NCBI GenBank assembly: GCA_030044485.1
Contig: JASHVQ010000106.1
Location: forward strand, 1-11,705
Reading direction: 5' to 3'
Length of the DNA stretch: 11,705 nucleotides
DNA from: Methylovirgula sp.
GTDB lineage: Bacteria > Pseudomonadota > Alphaproteobacteria > Rhizobiales > Beijerinckiaceae
Under the pieces are notes generated by a model, which had not been told where the DNA came from, did no database searches, and was given only the letters and a program-made list of their open reading frames with translations. Numbering within the stretch: position 1 is the first letter of the stretch; every line of letters begins with the position of its first letter. Shown here piece after piece: positions 7,420 through 11,705 of the stretch. A program made the translations under genes and the position numbers.

Positions 7420-8340
7420 CTATTGCGGCGGAGGAGTGATGCCGAGAAGCGCCGCCAGTCCGACGACGAACATGCCAAGAGCCAACTCGAGTCCGACGCT
7501 GGCGCGTAGCCTGCCGATGTGAGCCGCGCCCTTGGGGGGCAGGGCAGCGAGCCGCGGCATGGCGACGAAGCGGTTGAAATAGGCCAAGGTCAACATGCCG
7601 ACGACGAGGCAGAGCTTGGCGAACAGAACTTCGCCATAGCCGCTTTGGGCAAGCTTGCTTGGCGAGACCGCATGGAAGGCGACATTGCCCGCCCCGCTGA
7701 CCAGGACCAGCGTCACGGCGCATAGGCCCATGAGCGAGAAGCGCGACAAGAGAGCGAGGCTGAGTTCGCGCCTCTCCCGAGGATCGAAGCGGCGGGTCTC
7801 GAGGAGCGTGAGGAAAAGCGGCACGAGGCCGCCAACCCAGGATGCTCCAGCCAGCATATGGGTCGCATAGACCACGATCATCAGCGCCCCGTAAGCGGTG
7901 GCGCCGCCTTCCGCGGCATGGCCAAGCCACGCCTGATCGACCAAGAGCAGCGCCGCGACCGCGGCAAAGGCGAAGAGCCGAACGCGGTTCGGGAGCCGCA
8001 AGACCGCGACGGCCGCCGCCGCGGCGAAGAGTGCCAAGCGCAGCATTGTCACCGGGCCGAACTGAGTCTCGAAGAAAAATGCCTGAAGCGTCGCCGGATC
8101 GACGACGTTCTCGAATCCGCCGGTCATGTTGGCGATGCTTGCGGCAAGCCATGCCAGACCGGAAGGAATCGCCGCGGCAACGGCGATCCGCAGCAGAAGA
8201 AGGGTCGCGCAGAAGCTGCGCGGAAAATCTCCGCCGCTTGCCGCCGACAGCCGCATATGGATCCAGAAGAACGAAGCCCCAAACAATATGAAGAGCGCCG
8301 CGAAGTGGATCCAGCGCGAAATGACGAGAATTTCGGTCAT
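7420..8340 (-). CDS. copD: CopD family copper transport membrane protein
   Basis: 306-residue integral inner-membrane protein of the CopD family, the usual partner of periplasmic CopC in copper uptake or tolerance. About eight hydrophobic segments are visible, starting with ISRWIHFAALFILFGASFFW and ending GMFVVGLAALLGI. Conserved-looking His residues near membrane faces fit the family: WIHFAA (H12), WLGHAAEGG, YATHMLAGASWVGGL and NVAFHAVSP. The Y-x-x-H-M-x-x-G-x-S-W-x-G-G segment is a strong CopD signature. Length is normal for stand-alone CopD. ATG 8340 lies 28 bases after the PCuAC stop with a weak TGGAA ribosome binding site. In the same minus-strand cluster as copC and PCuAC. The direction of copper movement cannot be read from sequence; uptake is favoured by the neighbouring chaperone. 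Confidence 0.9.
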   Translation of the reverse strand: MTEILVISRWIHFAALFILFGASFFWIHMRLSAASGGDFPRSFCATLLLLRIAVAAAIPSGLAWLAASIANMTGGFENVVDPATLQAFFFETQFGPVTMLRLALFAAAAAVAVLRLPNRVRLFAFAAVAALLLVDQAWLGHAAEGGATAYGALMIVVYATHMLAGASWVGGLVPLFLTLLETRRFDPRERRELSLALLSRFSLMGLCAVTLVLVSGAGNVAFHAVSPSKLAQSGYGEVLFAKLCLVVGMLTLAYFNRFVAMPRLAALPPKGAAHIGRLRASVGLELALGMFVVGLAALLGITPPPQ

Positions 8341-8368
8341 CGCCGTTCCACTAAGCCGACTCGCCGGC

Positions 8369-8875
8369 TCATTGCATATTCATTCCGCCCATCGCGCCGG
8401 ATGGCGCCATGGCGCCCATGCTCGCGGCTGCCTTGAAGGGGACGCTCACCTTGCCGGCCTTCTGGAAATTCAGCGTCACGTTGATGACGTCGCCCGGCTT
8501 CACCTGGTGCTTCAGATCGACGAACATGATGTGATCGCCGCCCGGGTGCAGCGCCACCGTCGCGCCTGCCGGGATCGCCAGTCCGTTGGTCAACTCGCGC
8601 ATCTGCATGACGCCGTCCTGCATTTTCATTTCGTGGATCTGCGTCTTCGCGGAGACATCGGATGTCGCCGAGACAAGTCGGTCGGGCGCGTTTCCGCCGT
8701 TGACGATGGTCAGATAGCCGACCCCGACGGTTGCCCCATTGGGCGTCGGCCGGGCAAAGGCATTCTCGATCTTCAAGGCGCCGACCGCGATGCTCGGGGC
8801 ATCAGCGGCGAAAGCCGTCAGCGGCAAGCCGGCGACGAAAACGGCCAGCGCGGCACCGGCTAAAGAATGTTTCAT
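8369..8875 (-). CDS. PCuAC periplasmic copper chaperone
   Basis: 168-residue exported protein of the PCuAC (DUF461) family, Cu(I) chaperones that support Cu-A/Cu-B centre assembly of cytochrome oxidase and other cuproenzymes. A signal peptide (ALAVFVAGLPLTAFA, cleavage before ADAPSI) precedes one cupredoxin-like domain. The metal motif is present: H81 and M83 in IHEMKMQDG, M92 in MQMRE, and HIM (H115, M117) after LHPGGD, matching the family pattern H(M)x10M...HxM with one extra residue in the last spacer. The tail (residues about 153-168) is Met-rich, MGAMAPSGAMGGMNMQ, a possible extra Cu(I) site. No histidine begins the mature chain, so this is not the N-terminal histidine-brace subtype. ATG has AAGGAAA upstream. 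Between copC and copD. Confidence 0.94.
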   Translation of the reverse strand: MKHSLAGAALAVFVAGLPLTAFAADAPSIAVGALKIENAFARPTPNGATVGVGYLTIVNGGNAPDRLVSATSDVSAKTQIHEMKMQDGVMQMRELTNGLAIPAGATVALHPGGDHIMFVDLKHQVKPGDVINVTLNFQKAGKVSVPFKAAASMGAMAPSGAMGGMNMQ

Positions 8876-8906
8876 GATGGTTTCCTTTCGGTCTCGCCAG
8901 GCTCTT

Positions 8907-8928
8907 GGCCCGCGCCAGGGCGCGGGCC
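8907..8928 (-). promoter_or_regulatory. GC-rich intercistronic hairpin between copC and PCuAC genes
   Basis: Perfect 9-bp stem, GGCCCGCGC (8907-8915) with GCGCGGGCC (8920-8928) and a 4-base loop, in the 75-base gap between the copC stop and the PCuAC ATG. On the minus-strand mRNA no T tract follows, so it is more likely a stability element or Rho-linked attenuator setting the copC:PCuAC ratio than a full terminator. Confidence 0.5.
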
Positions 8929-8950
8929 GGATCGGGCTCTGCTCAGAGAA

Positions 8951-9331
8951 TCACGGCGCCACCGTGAACTTATAAGTTCCTTGCGTGTGGTGCGTATCGA
9001 CCGACACGACATGCCAGCTCACCAAATAGGTGCCGGGCTTCAGGGCCCTGCCGAGCTTGACGACGAGTTCGTTAGGGGCGGCGAGCGAGGGCTTCGAGAC
9101 CGGAACCGACCCTCCTCCGTCCATGGCGACGCGCACGCCGGAAAAAGCCAGCACGACGTTCTCGGTGTAGAAGAGCTGCAAAACTCCCGGCGAGGCACTG
9201 ACAGTGCCGCCAACCGGCGGAATTGCATGGTCGAGAAAGGCGTGCGCCGAAGCGGGCGTCGCCGCGAGAGCACAAGCCAAGGCCGCGATGGGAAGCGCGG
9301 TAGGTCGCGTCATAGGGAGTATGCGTTGCAT
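8951..9331 (-). CDS. copC: CopC family periplasmic copper-binding protein
   Basis: 126-residue CopC-domain protein, a periplasmic Cu(II) carrier working with CopD. The signal peptide (PIAALACALAATPASA) is followed by HAFLDHAIPPVGGTV, so the mature chain should begin with His, the first ligand of the CopC Cu(II) site. The other expected ligands are in the C-terminal strand SWHVVSVDTHHTQGTYKF, where D and H occupy the family's DxH positions. There is no Met-rich Cu(I) loop, so it appears to be a Cu(II)-only form. ATG 9331 is chosen because GAGGA sits 5 bases upstream; the earlier in-frame ATG 9343 forms an ATGA overlap with the upstream gene but lacks a ribosome binding site, and adds four residues. 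Either way translation is closely coupled to the upstream gene. Confidence 0.93.
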   Translation of the reverse strand: MQRILPMTRPTALPIAALACALAATPASAHAFLDHAIPPVGGTVSASPGVLQLFYTENVVLAFSGVRVAMDGGGSVPVSKPSLAAPNELVVKLGRALKPGTYLVSWHVVSVDTHHTQGTYKFTVAP

Positions 9332-9339
9332 GATCGTCC

Positions 9340-10293
9340 TCATGGGTTGCGAACTTCGGGGGGACTGAACAAAGGCTTGCCGATCGTGTCCGGCGCGATG
9401 TCGTCGAGGAAGAAGTCGATGATCGCCAAAGCGCCGACGTGTCGGCCGCTCTCTTCGTTGATCGGCACCTGCGCCATCACGCCGACCTCGAAATATTGGC
9501 CTATATAGTAGAGAGACGGTCCGACCACGCCGGTCGTGTCATAGGGCGAGAACATGCCCGGCACGTAAGGACCGATGTTCGATATGGGCGTGCTGAAGAT
9601 GCCTTCGAACGCGGGAATGAGCTTGTTGACGAAGTCCGGCATCTGATGAATGAAGGAGTTCTCGTAAAGCAAGCTGTATTGCAGCGTCGCACCGTAGGTC
9701 AGCACGGTGGGATTCAAGCTCTGGTCGGCATTGATACTGACTGTCGGGATGGAGAAGTCCATCTCGCCGGTAACGGCGAAGGGACGGATCCAGTCCACGG
9801 GGACATCGCCAAATCCTTTGCCGATAAAGGCCTTCGACGTAACCGTCGTGAACGGCGTCGAAGGCAAGGAAGAACCTTGCGGACTGCCGGTATTGCCCCA
9901 ATCGACACTCTCCGCCCCGGCGACGATGAATTCGTGCTCGGGGTTCTGATAGAAGACATACTTGGCTTCGGTATCGATGTTCGACCAACCCGCGGCTTGC
10001 GGGTTTCTCTGCCAGTCGTATTCGTTGCCGATGGTAAACACCAAGTCGGGTGTGATCGTCTTGTCGAATTCCCATCCGGCCGAATAGGTGATCGGGCCCT
10101 CCGTGCCGTCGGGATTGGATGTCGGCAAATAGGTGAACATCGGAAGAACCAGTTCATCGTTGACGCCGGGATCGTCGATCGTGAGCGTCGCCGGGAACAC
10201 GCGGTTGCCGACGATTGTGTGAGCGGCTGCCGCGCCGATGCCGAGCAGCAGAGCGACTGCGGCGGCCGCGCCAAAAAGAATCTTCTGAGACAT
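9340..10293 (-). CDS. Uncharacterised exported protein of the copper cluster
   Basis: 317 residues; not recognised as a named family. An N-terminal signal peptide (ILFGAAAAVALLLGIGAAAA) has a likely cleavage after A24, which leaves histidine (HTIVGNRVFP) as the first mature residue. The rest is rich in Gly, aromatic and alternating hydrophobic stretches (KYVFYQNPEHEFIVAG, SLYYIGQYFEVGVM, VGALAIIDFFLDD), suggesting mostly beta structure; an outer-membrane barrel or a soluble periplasmic beta protein are both possible. It lacks the terminal aromatic residue typical of barrels. Other histidines: EHEF, FIHQMP, GRHVG. The start ATG has GGGGGA five bases upstream. Its stop overlaps the first possible copC start (ATGA), so it is almost certainly expressed together with copC. 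A role in copper binding or delivery is inferred from context only. Confidence 0.85.
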   Translation of the reverse strand: MSQKILFGAAAAVALLLGIGAAAAHTIVGNRVFPATLTIDDPGVNDELVLPMFTYLPTSNPDGTEGPITYSAGWEFDKTITPDLVFTIGNEYDWQRNPQAAGWSNIDTEAKYVFYQNPEHEFIVAGAESVDWGNTGSPQGSSLPSTPFTTVTSKAFIGKGFGDVPVDWIRPFAVTGEMDFSIPTVSINADQSLNPTVLTYGATLQYSLLYENSFIHQMPDFVNKLIPAFEGIFSTPISNIGPYVPGMFSPYDTTGVVGPSLYYIGQYFEVGVMAQVPINEESGRHVGALAIIDFFLDDIAPDTIGKPLFSPPEVRNP

Positions 10294-10410
10294 TGTATCC
10301 CCCAGTCTGAGTTAGGAGACGGCCGGGACGGCGACAACCCATGCGCTCCGGCGCACGGATGCATCGACGCTCAGGCCGCAACGCGCTTCGCGCCAGCGAA
10401 GCCGACCTGC

Positions 10411-10839
10411 TCAGACGGAGGGAGGACCGCGCGGCAGCGTGCCGGCGGAAAAGCGCGCCGGAGTCGGCGCGACGGGTAGGGCCTCGGGCGGCCGGATCGA
10501 GACGGAGACGAAGCTGTCGCTGCCGCCGACCGGGGGCGGCGCAAGCATCGCCGCCTTGCAATGAACCGCGCAATAGGGGCAATCGTGTCGGACCGGCCCC
10601 TGGTTAGGCGCGGGCGCCGATTTTTCGCCCGCAATCGGAGTATGGCAGATTGGAAATGCGCTCTGCGCCAGCGCCGCTTGGCCGGAAAACAACCCAGCGG
10701 TGCAGAGCCCGGCCGCGAATAGCTGCGCGTAAAGGCCAAGAATGGCGAGCAAAGCTGGAATTGTCCGGCGGACGTATATGCCGCCGGCTACGCTCTTATG
10801 GCCTCGTCCATGGCCTCGACCGAAGATGCGATGCAACAT
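10411..10839 (-). CDS. DUF2946-like membrane-anchored or exported Cys-rich protein
   Basis: 142 residues from ATG 10839. After a basic N-terminus rich in His/Gly/Arg (FGRGHGRGH), a hydrophobic segment (IPALLAILGLYAQLFAAGLC) acts as signal or anchor. The central part has ICH (C65, H66) and RHDCPYCAVHC (H85, C87, C90, H93, C94), a CPxC-type metal-binding cluster, followed by a Pro-rich tail. This arrangement resembles DUF2946 proteins, small proteins often encoded beside copper genes in proteobacteria; biochemical function is not established. ATG 10839 is preceded directly by AGGGAGG (slightly short spacing). An upstream in-frame ATG at 10899 would prepend 20 residues and no longer give a normal signal peptide. 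First gene of the minus-strand copper cluster; the next gene begins 117 bases downstream. Confidence 0.75.
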   Translation of the reverse strand: MLHRIFGRGHGRGHKSVAGGIYVRRTIPALLAILGLYAQLFAAGLCTAGLFSGQAALAQSAFPICHTPIAGEKSAPAPNQGPVRHDCPYCAVHCKAAMLAPPPVGGSDSFVSVSIRPPEALPVAPTPARFSAGTLPRGPPSV

Positions 10840-10856
10840 CGCCCTCCCTAACTTCC

Positions 10857-10884
10857 AGCATATCAGCGGGACCTGCTCCTGCAA
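10857..10884 (-). promoter_or_regulatory. Weak candidate promoter for the copper operon
   Basis: On the minus strand, TTGCAG (10884-10879), a 16-base spacer and TATGCT (10862-10857) lie just before the ribosome binding site of the DUF2946-like gene. The leader would be only about 10 bases, which is tight. No CueR- or CsoR-type operator was recognised. Confidence 0.22.
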
Positions 10885-10948
10885 AGGCGGCGTCGTCATC
10901 GGACTGCAATATGGCGCGCCTGTTTCGCCGTCATTTTCGAAGGAAACT

Positions 10949-10957
10949 TGCGATAAT
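10949..10957 (+). promoter_or_regulatory. Candidate extended -10 promoter for the beta-sandwich protein gene
   Basis: TGcGATAAT (10949-10957) is an extended -10 element with a 5/6 match to TATAAT; no good -35 lies 16-18 bases upstream. Transcription would begin near 10964, giving a leader of about 40 bases before ATG 11005. It lies in the 165-base region shared with the divergent copper operon. Confidence 0.33.
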
Positions 10958-11004
10958 TTGCCTCACGGACTAGGAAGGATTGTTCTTAGCCGTTGGGGGA
11001 GAAC

Positions 11005-11646
11005 ATGGTCGCAAAAAGCGTTTTGATCGGCTTGGCCGCTGTTTTCATTTTGGGCGGAAGCACGGCTTTTGCCTGTCAGGGCAAGGCCAACGCCGCGCTC
11101 GACGAGAATTTCCAAAAGCCTGACGCGGGCTGGGGCAAGATCGGCGACGACGTGTTCTCGACGAGCCCGCAGGGTCTCGTCATCAAGTCGAAAGCCGGCA
11201 GCAACAGCTGGATCTACAATTCGAACTACACATTGGACGGAACGGATTTCTGCGCCCAATTTACGCTACCGGCGCAGATGCCCACACCCGCCGACCGTCA
11301 CACCGTCGGCGACGCCGGCGTATTGTTCTGGCTGAAGGACAATCTGAATTTCTATGTCGCAACAGTGGGCGCCGATGCGTCGGTCGGCATTTATCGGCTC
11401 ATCAACAACAATTGGTCGACGATCTACGGGCCGACGCCGACCACGGCGTTCAAGACCGCTCCCGGCACGACGAATGAGATCGAAATCCAGGTCAAAGGCA
11501 ACACGGGGACTTTGATCGTCAACGACACGCCGGTGACGACCTTCCACGGGCAGGCGCCGCCGAACGGCGGTTCGCCCGGCGTCTATGTCGAAAGCGCCGA
11601 CAAGTCGGTGACGACTTGGGTCTTCCCGCGCGTTCAGCTCTATTAG
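11005..11646 (+). CDS. Secreted protein with predicted concanavalin-like beta-sandwich (DUF1080-like)
   Basis: 213-residue exported protein. The signal peptide SVLIGLAAVFILGGSTAFA is followed by C; the residues before that Cys (A-F-A) do not fit a standard lipobox, so ordinary cleavage is favoured over lipidation. The mature part reads as a run of beta strands: DENFQKPDAGWG, GLVIKSKAGSNSWIYNS, FCAQFTLPAQMP, AGVLFWLKDNLNFYVATVG, IYRLINNNWSTIYG, NEIEIQVKGNTGTLIVND, GSPGVYVESADKSVTTWVF. This resembles the concanavalin-like sandwich of DUF1080/3-keto-glycoside hydrolase and laminin-G-type proteins. I see no clear catalytic residues, so carbohydrate binding or hydrolysis is only a possibility. ATG 11005 has GGGGGAG closely upstream; a TTG at 10993 would overlap that site. 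Divergent from the copper operon. Confidence 0.82.
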   Translation: MVAKSVLIGLAAVFILGGSTAFACQGKANAALDENFQKPDAGWGKIGDDVFSTSPQGLVIKSKAGSNSWIYNSNYTLDGTDFCAQFTLPAQMPTPADRHTVGDAGVLFWLKDNLNFYVATVGADASVGIYRLINNNWSTIYGPTPTTAFKTAPGTTNEIEIQVKGNTGTLIVNDTPVTTFHGQAPPNGGSPGVYVESADKSVTTWVFPRVQLY

Positions 11647-11665
11647 AGCCGCCCGCCCATTGGAG

Positions 11666-11693
11666 CTGCCGGCCTCGCCGCCGAGCGCGGCAG
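11666..11693 (+). terminator. Terminator-like hairpin after the beta-sandwich gene
   Basis: CTGCCG (11666-11671) pairs with CGGCAG (11688-11693), and inside, after a small internal loop, CTCG (11674-11677) pairs with CGAG (11682-11685). It lies 19 bases past the stop codon. No T tract follows, so it may need Rho. Confidence 0.4.
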
Positions 11694-11705
11694 GAGAGGT
11701 TGTGG

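Noticed and set aside
7349..8152. Second minus-strand frame overlapping copD
   Set aside because: Arg-rich frame-shifted shadow of copD, whose transmembrane segments are clear.
9439..10479. Plus-strand open frame opposite the unknown exported protein
   Set aside because: The minus-strand frame has a signal peptide, ribosome binding site and an overlap with copC; the plus frame has none of these.

Overview
The window looks like chromosome of a high-GC alphaproteobacterium, most likely of the order Hyphomicrobiales (Rhizobiales). Evidence is the strong G/C preference at third codon positions, the Rhizobiales-like sequences of RuvX, the UPF0173 hydrolase and GatCAB, and GANTC (CcrM-type) sites. 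The copper gene set at the right resembles clusters known from methanotrophic and related Beijerinckiaceae/Methylocystaceae, but the genus is inference only. No tRNA, rRNA, insertion sequence or CRISPR array was seen.

Layout. (1) 1-832: C-terminal part of a NarX/UhpB-type sensor histidine kinase, cut by the left edge. (2) 833-1257: intergenic stretch with a short orphan coding segment (about 1017-1244) of unknown identity. (3) 1258-2522: ruvX (minus) and a UPF0173 metallo-beta-lactamase-fold hydrolase (plus), divergent. (4) 2557-5940: gatC-gatA-gatB, the complete Asp-tRNA(Asn)/Glu-tRNA(Gln) amidotransferase operon, with a candidate promoter and a terminator-like hairpin. (5) 5941-6539: about 600 bp without a convincing gene, rich in inverted repeats and with five copies of a CGCATCG heptamer; it leads into a 67-residue lysine-rich histone H1-like protein. 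(6) 6756-6855: three consecutive hairpins between complementary flanks, at the convergent junction. (7) 6910-10839, all minus: DUF2946-like protein, uncharacterised exported protein, CopC, PCuAC, CopD and a small exported Cys-containing protein, apparently one copper-handling operon. (8) 11005-11646, divergent from that operon: a secreted protein with a predicted concanavalin-like beta-sandwich.

How it works together. The left two thirds are housekeeping genes. The right third reads as a copper import/insertion module. CopC (periplasmic Cu carrier) and CopD (inner-membrane partner) would deliver copper inward. PCuAC is the Cu(I) chaperone for cuproenzyme assembly. The DUF2946-like and uncharacterised exported proteins are candidate accessory factors. 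The most interesting unknown is the 317-residue exported protein at 9340-10293, which is translationally linked to copC and predicted, like CopC, to begin with histidine after signal cleavage. The structured intergenic regions at 5.9-6.5 kb and 6.76-6.86 kb are the main unexplained non-coding signals.
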